Both the position numbers and the translations under genes were made by a program. Of a stretch of 64,000 nucleotides of DNA, positions 1-10,525 are shown piece by piece. The notes beneath the pieces are model-generated. The model did not search any database. It was not told where the DNA came from and saw only the letters and a program-made list of their open reading frames with translations. How positions within the stretch are numbered: position 1 is the stretch's first letter; each line of letters starts with the position of its first letter. This stretch comes from Carposina sasakii. Its lineage: Eukaryota > Arthropoda > Insecta > Lepidoptera > Carposinidae. The stretch is taken from the NCBI GenBank assembly GCA_014607495.2, contig CP053154.1, positions 6,262,001-6,326,000 on the forward strand, written 5' to 3'.

Positions 1-1239
1 ACCGGTATTGCTTGCAATATACAAGTTGAATAACGAAATGTGCTCATAGCATAAGAGTAGGACAGTGTTCGCAAAAACAGCACCCCAATAGGTAAAAAAT
101 CAAATTCTGTTCCAAAATGGACATCATCCACTAGAGACATTAAAAAAATACGAATTTTATGCTATTAACCTTCGATCAAATATATTTGATCGAAGTATTA
201 AACACGACCGACCAACGGTTTCAATCCATGTGATGCCTGCATTCAGTAAACAGCAGACACCAAAAAATGTAAAGGAGGCCGCGTACAACAAACATGTGCG
301 TCGCAGTTCCTCTAAAAAACACGGTGTTACGAAAAAAAGTTTAAAAAATGCACTCGAATACTGAAACTCGGCTTGACAGGAAATATGATATTTTATTTTG
401 GTCGTGGGATCAAACCGAGTCGATAATTTGTGCCCTGAATAGCGGACATCACAGGAACTCTGATTTTCAACTGTTGAAGTTATTCCCATGTTATTCCGTG
501 TTAATAATGAAGAGATATTTCGGTGTTCTTGTTGTTGTTGGATTGAAGTCGTTTTAGAAATCCTTTGAATTAATTAAGAACCGCTTTGGATCTGTTTTGT
601 TTGTTTTTTTGTTGGCTCATAAAACCACCAATCTATTTATTTATTAGTGCTGGAAGTTACAAAAAGGAAAGTGTATATGTATTTAAATTCACCAGCGTCT
701 TTTTTAATTAAGCCAACAGAGTTAGAACCTGAAAATATTAAATGCTAAATTAAACATTGCTGCTTTCAACGCAAGGTGTAAATAATAATTTCTCTATCTT
801 TATATACTTGTCATGAAATCAAGAATTTGTCTAACTAATAAATTGTGGCAAATTAAAAGTAATCAATAGCTGGGAATCAGCGACAATCGACGCCGGAAAC
901 CCTACGATGACGCAGCTCTGATTGACAGACCTACTAAGTACCTATTACTACTACTACTGCTACAGATTATGTAGTATATCACTGTTATGTTTTGTAATCA
1001 GCAATATTTAACTTTATAATAACTTGGACAACCCTGGACATTATCAACGAGTATCTATCGAGTTCATTCTTTATTCTCTTCTATTTTTGGTCTACCTATT
1101 ACTCTAAGATAAAGCAAGTCCTAATTTCCTATCATTCACTACCTTCCTACTATTACTGTATCAACTGATAGGTAAACCCGATCATAGAAAGGAGACAGTT
1201 ACCAACTTAACTAACTTAATGTAAAATAAAAGGGATACC
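1..1239. other. Gene-free AT-rich stretch
   Basis: No reading frame here resembles a protein. A short TAC-type microsatellite occurs near 940-962. The small open frames at 157-557 overlap on both strands and have no recognisable composition or motif. Confidence 0.6.
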
Positions 1240-1480
1240 TCCACTTGCCAGAACTTCATTTGCCATAATTTCATTTGCCATAATGGTCAACAGACATAAT
1301 ATTGTTTCTCATAATTTCATATGTCATACTCACTTGTTTGCCATATAATAGTCATATGCCAGAAACTTTGTTTTCCATGAAGTCAATTTCCATAACATCA
1401 TGTCATACATAATCATTGTAATCCATAATTATCATATGCCATAAAATAATTTTGCTTCTATGGCAAGCAAATTGATTCTA
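1240..1480. repeat. Degenerate short-period array, CATTTGCCATAAT type
   Basis: Imperfect reiterations of a 13-18 base motif around TTGCCATAAT, ATGCCATA and ATTTCCATAA run through this stretch. The unit drifts in length and sequence, so it is an old or imprecise array. It lies beside a tandem duplication and is mirrored by the opposite-polarity array at 1855-1985. Confidence 0.65.
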
Positions 1481-1832
1481 CAAGAAGCATAAAATTGGTT
1501 TAAAATAATCGATGAATAGGTTTAGCATAGGTTAGTATGACAACAAGCGAAGCGAGCGAGCGACCGGCGAAGTTCCAGAATGCTAATGGCTTTTCAGAAT
1601 AAAGGTTAGATTATAGTGATAAGTAGGTAAGTATTAGAAATGTAAACAATTTTAAGTAAGCCATAATTATCATATGCTTTCGAAATTATAGAAAAAAGCA
1701 TAAAATCTGTTTAAACTAATCGATGACTAGGTTAAGCTTTGGTTTGGGTAGGTTAGGTTAGAGTATGATTCCATAATGCTAATCTTTTTAGTGTTTATAG
1801 TGATAAGTAGGTAAGTATTAGAAATAAATATA
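1421..1832. repeat. Two direct copies of a roughly 180-240 bp unit
   Basis: Copy 1 (about 1421-1656) and copy 2 (about 1661-1832) share CCATAATTATCATATGC, a GCATAAAAT...GTTTAAA...AATCGATGA block, a GGTTAG block and a long shared end TTATAGTGATAAGTAGGTAA. Copy 1 carries an extra GC-rich insert AAGCGAAGCGAGCGAGCGA near 1544. Together with the flanking arrays this looks like one composite repeat element. Confidence 0.7.
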
Positions 1833-1854
1833 ACAATGCGTATGGTCGTATTAT

Positions 1855-1985
1855 TATAATCATTCGGGCAAACAAAGAGTATGACACATAAATATTATGG
1901 CAAATAACAAATTCGGGCAAATGTAATTCGGGCAAGTAAAATTCTGGCATATGAGTATTCGTGCATATAATTTTCGGGCAAACAT
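1855..1985. repeat. Degenerate array, TTCGGGCAAAT type
   Basis: About seven imperfect units of 14-18 bases of the form ATTCGGGCAAAT or ATTCTGGCATATG. The reverse complement of the 1240-1480 array gives TATGGCAAATGAAATTATGG, so the two arrays are related and point in opposite directions. Confidence 0.65.
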
Positions 1986-2152
1986 TAGACACCCAAAATA
2001 AAAATCTGGGAGGGTGGAGTATGGGGTTCATGATAAGCAAGAAATATTTTTCGTGATATGTAGATATTATCTTCAAAGTGTTAAGTATATAAAATTATTA
2101 TAGGTACGAAGTTGATACGGCAAACAAGTATTTAGCTTACGCTACCCACCTA

Positions 2153-2416
2153 TACAGGGTGTAACAGAAAGGGTATGTTAATCGAAAAGCTATGTAAATA
2201 GCCCACTATAGAGATCCTATTTCCAAAATTTCTGACTCAAATTCACATTTTTATTTTTCCAGATAGTATGAAGAATTCCGAAACAACTCAGGAATGTCCA
2301 TATAATCTTGAAAAATAAAAATGTGATTTCGAGTCTCAAATTTTGGAAATAGGATCTCTATAGTGAGCTATTTACATAGCTTTTCGCTTAACATACCCTT
2401 TCTGTTACACCCTGTA
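2153..2416. mobile_element. Foldback MITE, family A copy 1
   Basis: The ends TACAGGGTGTAACAGAAAGG and its complement CTTTCTGTTACACCCTGTA are near-perfect, and the inverted arms extend over roughly 110 bases each, through TTCCAAAATTT and TATGTAAATAGC. The element is flanked by TA, which fits a Tc1/mariner-type non-autonomous element. It has no coding capacity. A decayed second copy lies at 8315-8570. Confidence 0.85.
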
Positions 2417-3625
2417 GAACATAGAACAAACATTCCGAACTATTTCCAATGCGGTCCACGTTTTATTTACAGTTGTGTCTTCTAACATCTAATCTTTATA
2501 AAATAACTTATTTCTTTTTCCTTGCACACAAGCCATCACTTATTCGCCGACATTTACGAGTGACACCAAAGGCAGTCTACAAATTTAACAGCAAATAAAT
2601 AGCTACCTTAAAAATAAGCCATTTGAAAATAGTTTCCACATTAAAAACCTATAAAATTCACAAGAGATTCAAGTATAGTCTACAAACCTGTGACTTATAA
2701 ATTACTACGCACGTTTACTAACAATTCTAGGAAATAAGGGTACCTAAATTGGAAAGTAGGAAATCACATGTTATTTATGTAAAAGTAGGTATGACAAAAA
2801 CTCTGAAAATACGGCTCTAGATGTTGGAATTTTTTAATTACTTCATGCAAACAAGAGAAAACAGGCATACGCCTGCAATTTGACTAAATCTCATGTTATT
2901 TGTACCCTTTGTATCAAACGGGTTAAACGGAAATAAAGAAACTCGAAAAACAACTGGGTAAAAGGAATTTATAGAAAAGTATAATGAAATGCTTCAGAGA
3001 ACTAGCAGAGTCAAAACTTTCGTATTCGATAATGAACTTCAAAGTGCTACTAACTAGGTATATGAACTTACTCTAGATGTAAGTAGATAGGTACATAGCA
3101 TAATACAGTGAGGGTGCCGTTGTGCCTATAAAATCGTCAAAGTGTAAACAAACGTAAATATCGCTCCAACGCACTCGTAAAATCTATTTCTTGCCTATTG
3201 CGGTGCTGCACTATTTTCATTTTTTACGGACCACTTTATAATCCAACGTACGGGTAGTAGAATATCATGGTAATAGGTAACTACCTACCCCATATTGACT
3301 TTAAAAACTACCTAGGTAATACCTACTCATCTAGTTCCTTTATGATATTAGGGGACTCCAAGCACCACATAATATCAAAAGAAGGACTTTCGTAAAATAC
3401 TTCTGCATCATAATCACCAAGATATCTGTCTCCAATATATGGCGAATACACTCGTAATTATTTCCGCTGTTCATATACTATACAGTTTTCTTTGGTAACT
3501 GTATTAGATTCGAACAAAGACATTGAGTCATCGACAAATACACACACCACACAAGATTAGTGACGCCATGACATGTAGAGCTTGCTCTTTACTTCCGATC
3601 CTGGTCATTCTTGGCTTATTTAATA
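2417..3625. other. Gene-free intergenic stretch
   Basis: AT-rich sequence with many TACCTA/TAGGTA hexamers (dense at 3030-3330). No open frame with protein-like character and no recognised repeat. Confidence 0.55.
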
Positions 3626-3875
3626 CTAGCGACCCACCCCGGCTTCGCACGGGCTCTGTACAGTATACTATACATACATACATATAAACCTTCCTCGTGA
3701 ATAACTCTATCTACTAAAAAAAACCCGCATCAAAATCCGTTCCCTAGTTTGAAAGATCTAAGCATACATACAGAGAAAAGTACAAAATTATTATTTATCC
3801 TGGGATATACCTATGGCAGCAAGTGATAAATAATCTATCTACCGGTGAGTATTGCGTCAACATTAGCACCTATTC
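3626..3875 (-). mobile_element. Non-autonomous Helitron-like 3' end
   Basis: Read on the minus strand, the element ends in CCGGGGTGGGTCGCTAG followed by T, the CTRR|T terminus of Helitrons. The body carries the lepidopteran-type TTTCAAACTAGGGAACGGAT segment. The 5' boundary is not clear. No Rep/helicase coding is present. Confidence 0.6.
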
Positions 3876-4218
3876 CAGACATAAAGAACAAATAACTAAA
3901 ATATAACTAAGTAATAAAATTGTATTTGTATAAGAGTACAAATAATTATGGGTGATTGACCTTTTGTTACAAAAAAACAGGTACTAATACAGAACTAGGT
4001 AAGTACCTAACATAAAAGGACACAAGTTATACTGTACCTAAAGACTATACGCATGCAAATTTTAACTATGTATCAATCATGCCATCTTTTTTGGAATGTT
4101 AACCTCGTTGATTCGTAGCAAACAATAGTACTATGTCATAGGAGTCATACAAGCCAAATCTACCAAAGCACCCAATAAGGACATCTTAAAAAACCTGTCT
4201 TGTCAGAACAAAGAGCAG
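3876..4218. other. 3' flank of the minus-strand gene at 4219
   Basis: No gene seen. It should contain the 3' UTR of the gene ending at 4219, but no clear AATAAA was found on the minus strand close to the stop. Confidence 0.4.
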
Positions 4219-5573
4219 TCATTCACCCTCAAAAGAAACATCTGGATTATATTGCTTGAATTCCACTTGGACGGGTACACTGAAATGTCCCACCACATTG
4301 TCACGCATGTGCGCTGCAGCTAACTGCAGAAATGCCACTGTTCCTGGTATTTCCGCATTATCCTGAGGAATAGCTTCAATGCTCACAGTTGCCCCCAAAC
4401 CGGGCGCTAGAATGAAGTTAGTTTTTGGGAAGCACTTCCAGAAAGCGCCAAGTCGGGCTCGCTCGTTCCAAATGCCACAGCAATGCACAAAGAGTCGACG
4501 AGATGATCTGTTGTTAACCCTAAAATTAAGATAGACCAGTTGTTATCTAAAACAGTTAAAAATTTAATTTATTGTCACGATTTTTATTATAATAATCACA
4601 ATAATATATGGAGTAGTAGGTAATATAAGTACCTACTTAATTTTATATATTACTTAAATAAATATCGATGGGAATATATAAAATTAAGGTTGGTGCACGT
4701 GTGCTTTTCTTATGTGAATACTATAATTATAAGTAGACCGAGAAGATAAGTCATAAGTGCAATATCCAAACAGAAGCAGTGTAGGAGTAGGTATCACGAA
4801 ATCAGCGCATGATTATGCATTTATGCATGGCTCAAGCGCGTCTGCCTGTCAAGGGCAAATTATTTGTAGACAAAATAAAAAGAAATTTCTTAAACGTATG
4901 CAATATTAATTTAAGTAAGTATGCAAATTATTGAACTTTATAAACGAGTAGGTAGATCCACTTTTATTAATAAGGTAGAAGAAATGTTACTATACATTCT
5001 TTAGCGAGCATTATCACACTCTGAAACAAAATTCTTAGCACAAAACTTACTTCAATCTATTAACAATCGTGTCCTGACTCAGAACAAACTTTAAATACTC
5101 TGGTTCCCAATCTATGACGATTGGATGTAGAGGAACTGGTACTATCCTACACTGTGGTGGTATGACAAACGGAATAATCTCAGGATATCTGCTGATACCA
5201 CTTTTGATGCTTTTGGCATCCTGGGTGCGAATTACTTGTACAGTTTCAATTTGCTTCGAAGGAATCTGAAAAACAAAAACTACTTATACTTAGATAAAAT
5301 ATCTGACTTGGCGACTCTACTCTACCTACGTGGACTATAGAATACACAAGAAAAAATCCTGGAATAAAACATCATTTCTCGTGAGCTCATGATCTGTCCA
5401 CATTTGTATGATAGATGAGGAAGAATTCTTTCTGCTGTGACATAGAAACTGAAAATATTTACCTGTTCTGGCTCTACATTTTCTCGAGGATTGTTGCATA
5501 TGTAATTTGGAAGCGCATTCTTTGTAACATCCAGACTGGTGTTTTGTGATTTTAGTGAGTGCAATGAAGCCAT
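4219..5573 (-). CDS. Three-exon gene, possible ASH/MSP-like Ig-domain protein (208 aa)
   Basis: The model is join(5573-5463, 5265-5051, 4519-4219) on the minus strand. Donors are GTAAAT and GTAAGT, acceptors TTTTTCAG and ATTTTAG, phases 0 and 2; the total is 627 nt. The ATG at 5573 has an in-frame TAA directly before it. The N-terminal ~60 residues are polar and low in features. Residues about 68-95 contain IPFVIPPQCRIVPVPLHP; about 108-175 contain VNNRSSRRLFV, then LAPGLGATVSIEAIPQD. The pattern 'N-x-S ... F ... APG ... v-x-x-x-P' resembles ASPM/SPD-2/Hydin (ASH) or MSP-like Ig domains of ciliary proteins such as DLEC1 and HYDIN. The exon structure is seen directly; the domain call is inference from pattern. 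If correct, an axonemal or sperm-tail role is likely. The protein is far shorter than HYDIN or DLEC1, so it may be a lineage-specific or partial member. Confidence 0.62.
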
Positions 5574-6539
5574 TTACTTCAGCTAGTTTAAAGCATTATT
5601 TAGAATTTAATTAACAAATAACAACAATTTATTGTGTATGATTTCAGGTGAAAACTTAGGCATAGATAAAAAATATTTCTTGACTTTCTGAGAAGTTTCT
5701 AAAAAGTTTCTAATAACCTTGCAGATCCATAATGCCATGAAAATTGCTATAGATAGAGGGTAACTACCTACTCCCTGGGCATAAATCATTAGCAAGCATT
5801 TATTCCTCATAGACCCCTTTCAAAATTTAACTGGATCTGGTGGACCCCATACAGGCCCACACCACATACAAATTAATTGTGAACCCCCATTTTTTCACGC
5901 CAACGTAAACCCCCATCGAATCTCCTGTAGACTCTTGGGGACTACTGGTTTAAAACATCAACGTTTTTTCCGTGAAAGCTATCCTGTGCAGCGCTTGCGC
6001 ATCATGCGCGGCATGTAACGCGAGCGTGACGACTCCCTGGGAGCGAAAGTCTTGCGCACTTCCTCCAGCCAGACGCACCGCGCGCAGATCCGGTCCGGCT
6101 TGCTCAACGTACCCGCAAGACAGAACAGTGTACAAGCAGAGTAGTAGAACATCGCAGAAAACCTGTACTTTAGACCTAAGTTTAGATGTTAGTAAGTATA
6201 ACATAAACGTTTGGACAGTTGTTTAATTTACACGCTAGTTAGCAACCCAGAAGAATTCCTACAAAACATATGTAAACGGGGCTTAGCTTATGAATCTTAA
6301 TTATTGTTAGTTCCGAAATTCCTGTTAATTTCAACTCAGAAGGATGGATGGCCTATTTTATAATTTTCCTGCCCTCATCCCATTTATAGGGTCTGCACAG
6401 TATAATTTCTTTTGAAACTTATATTGCCAAGGATTTGGCGTTTTTTTACACCCGGCTGCCTGCCTGCCGCCAATCCTCCTCGGGTAGCTATGCCTAAGTG
6501 TCAATTTTAGTACTTATATTAAAATCCGTACATGAAATC
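5574..6539. other. Intergenic stretch with a GC-richer patch
   Basis: The 5' flank of the minus-strand gene. A GC-richer patch at about 5980-6120 is open in two frames on opposite strands, which reflects composition rather than coding. Nothing recognised. Confidence 0.45.
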
Positions 6540-7410
6540 AATTTAGTGGTAAGGGCCTAAGCACGGCCTAATTCATCCCTTTCAAAGTGTAGGCTATGCT
6601 AGTTACACGGTATTTGTAAGAGGAAATTATAAGAATGAACTTAGTGAGAGCGAGATGGCTCACATTTAGGTACGCGACAAATTCACAGAGCTATGTAATG
6701 ATTAGACATACATACACTATGTAGGTACTTACTTTAGGTGTAAAAAGGGATTGCAAAGCACTTCTTTCAGGGAAAATTCATACAGTCTAGCTTAAGCACA
6801 AGGGTCTATTCTAACTTCCCACCAACTCCGTTTTGGGTTATGGTACATCTCGCCCACGAAAAAACTCGTCCCCGGGCCAAATGTCTTCTTTTAAAAATGT
6901 ATATGGGTAGATTTTCCCGAATCAGTGTGGAAAATCGCAAAATTTTATATTTACATTGAATATCTGATACCTGTAAGTAAATTAGTAGGTAAGTATATAG
7001 CATTAAATTATAATTATTTACCTATAAACAAAAAACATACCGAGTCACCTAACCATCATAACTATCTTATAAATACGTGATTAACTAGTTTTAACATTTT
7101 CTTAGTATGAATATTGAGATCAGGTTTTAGATATGTATTTAATATAAAATTATACAATTTTACCGAAACATCCCTTTAGTTTTATATAGGATACATCTGG
7201 TTCAATCTTCCGTCCAATCTTGAATCTATCCATATACATTTTTAAAAGTAGACATTTGGCCCGCGGACGAGTTTTTTCGTGGGCGAGATGTACCATAACC
7301 CTCCGTTTTTATACGCAAAGTTCGAGCTATAATTTGTCTAGTACAAGTATAGCTCTGTGATTTTGACGTTTACATGTGAGTCATCTCGCTCTCACCAAAT
7401 TCATGCTATG
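6540..7410. repeat. Nested foldback element
   Basis: Two concentric inverted repeats. The inner arms (about 6836-6905 and 7240-7304) share GGTTATGGTACATCTCGCCC and its complement over about 65-70 bases. The outer arms (about 6643-6698 and 7348-7403) share GTGAGAGCGAGATGRCTCACAT and CACAGAGCTAT inverted. The centres nearly coincide (about 7023 and 7070), so this is one large palindromic element or one inserted in another. A lone copy of the inner end (AGATGTACCATAA) is at 7677-7689. Confidence 0.75.
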
Positions 7411-8132
7411 GGCCATTAACGTATAAAGAACAATGGACGTAATGCTGTCACTGCACAGATTGAAGCACAGAAATGGCCGCGCGTTGGGCACGTGTGCGTC
7501 TTTTCCAGTAGGCGCCGAGCTTACTATGGTTTGTATGTGTGTGTGAATAGCGCGTCAATACACACAGTCCCTACTCTATGGAATATCGTTACCGAGCTTA
7601 CTATGAATGCTTCACTCTGTGTAGTCAGAACACTCTGTCCGTTATTCTTTATATGGGCGCTGTTTTTGCGCAGATGAGATGTACCATAATCCGTTATTAT
7701 GAATTGCCATTACCCTATATGTAAGTACAATGTTTGCGCTAACTATATATTCTACTATTATCCTTGCACTATGTCTCAGGCAATGTTAGTACTTACAACA
7801 CCAAACACTACGCTATAATGCAGAAGCGCCACTATCTATTTGAAATTTGGTAGCAATAAAGGTTTGTGGTAGTTGTGAAGATATTCCGCAGACTTTATAA
7901 AGTGCATCTACCGCATTATTTCGTTGACTCAAAAACCTGATGCAGATAGAACTGCAATTATGGTGGTATTTTATTTTTTATGGTTTATTTATTTTAAAAG
8001 TAACTACTGAGGTACGATAGGTAGATAGTGGTATTAAATAATTAAGATATTAATGATAATTACTCCTGAACCGCCACTTTTTCCATAAAAAATAATTCTG
8101 TATTTATTTGATTTTTTCCGATTTGTAGCTTG
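7411..8132. other. Gene-free stretch
   Basis: Contains only the isolated AGATGTACCATAA end near 7680. The 61-residue open frame at 7492 has no recognisable features. Confidence 0.5.
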
Positions 8133-8222
8133 AACTGGTGGACGCCCAGACGGAGTCGCCGCGTGGACTGCAAAAAAAAGAAAATGTCGAAATTATCCGG
8201 GATAAAAACATTTTCCCGGAAT
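8133..8222 (-). mobile_element. Helitron (Lep1-like) 3' fragment
   Basis: Minus-strand reading gives ATCCCGGATAATTTCGACAT and a CCACGCGGCGACTCCGTCTGGGCGTCCACCAGT end, matching the 3' half of the element at 21083-21404. The terminal CTAG has decayed to CCAG. Confidence 0.6.
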
Positions 8223-8254
8223 AAAAAAAATAAAAAAAATTTACGCATTAACAT

Positions 8255-8314
8255 ACTTCATTTGATGTATACCTACTCTTCGTTAAGGGTGGCAACGAAA
8301 AAACATCCAGTATA
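8255..8314 (+). mobile_element. Family B MITE, 3' end only
   Basis: The segment TTGATGTATACCTACTCTTCG...CAACGAAAAAACATCC matches the right end of the family B elements at 33180-33227 and 41880-41926. It abuts a family A MITE at 8315, so family A probably inserted at its terminus. Confidence 0.65.
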
Positions 8315-8570
8315 TACAGGGTGTACCAGAAAGGGTATGTTAAGCGAAAAACTATGTAAATAGACCACTAGAGAACCTATTTCCAAAATTTGAGATTCGA
8401 AATCACGTGTTTATTTTTCATAATTGTATGAACATTTCTAAGTTGTTTCGGAATTTTCCATACTATCTAAAAAAGTTAAACATGTGATTTCGAGTTTGAA
8501 ATTTTGTAGATAGGTTCCTTTTAGTGGGCTATTTACATAGCTTTTCGCCATACCCCTTTTGTTACATTAT
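8315..8570. mobile_element. Foldback MITE, family A copy 2 (decayed)
   Basis: Starts TACAGGGTGTACCAGAAAGG and shares the arms TTCCAAAATTTGAGATTCGA and TTTACATAGCTTTTCG with the copy at 2153-2416. The right terminus is degraded to TTTTGTTACATTATATAT. Confidence 0.75.
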
Positions 8571-9274
8571 ATATATAGAAGAAGAAGATTAAATAGATTT
8601 ATGATGATTGGAGAAATTATCCTATTTTTATAGTAGCGAGCAAAAAATTTATCCGCAGCGAATTCAGTTCGTGTAAATCGTTTTTGGAAAAAAAAACCAC
8701 TAGTATCAGTTAGACTTCGCCATAATCTAAAAACAGAAAATCAGTATTTTTTTCTTGGTACAATATCTGGTTCTAATTTTACACTTTGAAACAAGTGGTT
8801 ACTGTAACCACACGTTACGAGCGACTACAATCTGTCGTTGTACACTCAGTAGGTAGACAGCAAGGTTTCCAAGGAGCAATTTGGTTGCTAGTAGTGTGCA
8901 GACTAAACAATGAGATCAGAGTTACGTAGGTAGGTATGCGGTATACGAGTACCGCGGCTTAACCGACTTCTTTGACGGGGGTTATGTAAACAAACGTGTG
9001 TATCCTACACACGTTTGTGTGATTTTTTATACAGTCTTTAAAAAATAAAAATAATTAGTAGTTAATTAACTATGTAAAGCTCTTTCGTCGCTTTTAGCAT
9101 AGCTGGGACAGATCATTGACAAGTTATATTTATGTACATAATCGTAATTATGTACTCAACAACCTTATAACCTGTGTATTACAAATGAATAAATTTAATT
9201 GAATCGAATTGAAAAGTTGCTAGCGTATCGGCTGAGAGAATGCGCGAGTTCCTTTAAATTCGACTCTTAAGACA
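8571..9274. other. Gene-free stretch with a truncated repeat start
   Basis: At 8959 the sequence TTAACCGACTTC marks the edge of the same repeat class seen at 18121 and 19036. A segment TTAGCATAGCTGGGACAGATC (9095) recurs at about 45720 as TTAGCATAGCTGGGTCAGATC. No gene. Confidence 0.45.
8990..9018. repeat. Perfect 13-bp hairpin
   Basis: ACAAACGTGTGTA, a TCC loop and TACACACGTTTGT form a perfect stem. No adjacent gene explains it; it lies just inside an AACCGACTTC-type repeat edge and may belong to that element. Confidence 0.75.
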
Positions 9275-9650
9275 TACAGGGTGTAAAAAGACAACGATGT
9301 TTTTTTAATACCTCGTATTCTTTGTAAGGTTGCGATCATTTCCTTCTATGGATCCAACCCTGGAAAATGACAAAAAAATTATGAAAAAATACTGTCATTT
9401 TATTGCAAGCAATGTATTCGTTTGATGCTTAAGTACAAATGTACCTGCAAAAATAACATTATAACATTTTGACATGGTATCTTTGAAAAAAATGTTTGGT
9501 AACCGATTTCAGGTGGATTTATGTAAAAAAAATGATAATACTAATGTATCTTTGAACCTCAGTATCTTGGAAACTCGTGGTTTTCCAGGGGTGCTTTCAT
9601 AGAAAAAAATGATCGTGATGTTACAACGAATACGAGGGGGTAGGTTTCAT
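9275..9650. mobile_element. Foldback element, family C
   Basis: Left part CCTCGTATTCTTTGTAAGG...GATCATTTCCTTCTATGG...CCTGGAAAA is mirrored on the right by TTTCCAGG...CATAGAAAAAAATGATCG...TTACAACGAATACGAGG. The arms are about 65 bases with mismatches. It starts with TACAGGGTGTAAAAAG, similar to family A ends. Non-coding. Confidence 0.65.
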
Positions 9651-9760
9651 AGAAATGGATAACATTTATTTAGCTAATAAATCTACAATATTATATCAAC
9701 ATTTATTTAGAGGATGTGTGCGTACATGCACGAATATCGAGGTATTAAAAGAACAAAGTG

Positions 9761-9935
9761 GATCATTTTTCTCCATGGAAGCATACTGGGAAGTGTGTGG
9801 TTTCCAAAATATTAAGGTCCAAAGTTGAGTAAATAGACTGCGTTTTTCTGGTGACGCGTGTAGCAAGATTTTTTCACGAGAAATAATTAATATCTGTTTA
9901 AAAAACTAGCATAAACTTACTTTATTAACCGATCA
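9761..9935 (+). mobile_element. Family B MITE, internal fragment
   Basis: Shares GATCATTTTTCTCCATGGAA through AGCATAAACTTACTTTATT with family B copies but lacks both termini and an internal stretch (TGCATAAATGCACATT). It is cut off by the repeat beginning AACCGATCAAAAAG at 9936. Confidence 0.7.
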
Positions 9936-10165
9936 AAAAGAGAGGTCAATTCGTCTGTATGTTTTTTTTTTTTATTTTTATTTTTTATGTGTGTTACCTC
10001 AGAACTCCGTCGCGATCAGCACAGGTATATATCTGATGATGGGATCTACTTACATGTATATACTTTTACTGAATCACCTACATATAAAACATAACATCTG
10101 ATGAGCTAATAATATCCTCAAATATACGAGTAGTCCTATATCAGCTACACACGAGGGTCATTTAC
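9936..10165 (-). repeat. AACCGA-edge repeat, minus orientation
   Basis: Reverse complement of the 18740-19036 family: shares TCTGATGATGGGATC, TAAAACATAACATCTGATGA and a CTCTTTTTGATCGGTT edge. Non-coding. Confidence 0.65.
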
Positions 10166-10202
10166 TTTTTAGTTAATACACTGCTACAAACTTATTAATC
10201 CT

Positions 10203-10525
10203 ACAGAGATGATTTTTGAGTCGTCAACGTGTACCCGAAAACTACGTGCAATCATCTCTCGATTCCATCACGATCCATCATTTGGTCTCCATGGAAGCCA
10301 TACCTGGGAAGTGTGTGGTTTCTAGCAACCAAGTATGATAGGAGTTCCAAAGTTGAGTAAACTAGACTCGCTGCTTTTCCTGCATAAATGCACATTGACG
10401 CGTGTAGCAAGATTTTTTCACGAGAAATAATTAATATCTGTTTAAAAAACTAGCATAAACTTACTTTATTTGATGTATAGAGTACGTACCCTTCGTTAAG
10501 GGTGGCAACGAAAAAACACTATGTA
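10203..10525 (+). mobile_element. Family B MITE copy
   Basis: Runs from TACAGAGATGATTTTTGAGT to GAAAAAACACTATGTA. Both termini are degraded relative to the TACAGGATG/CATCCTGTA consensus, and the body is diverged with short insertions. Only about 270 bases downstream of the fragment at 9761-9935. Confidence 0.75.
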
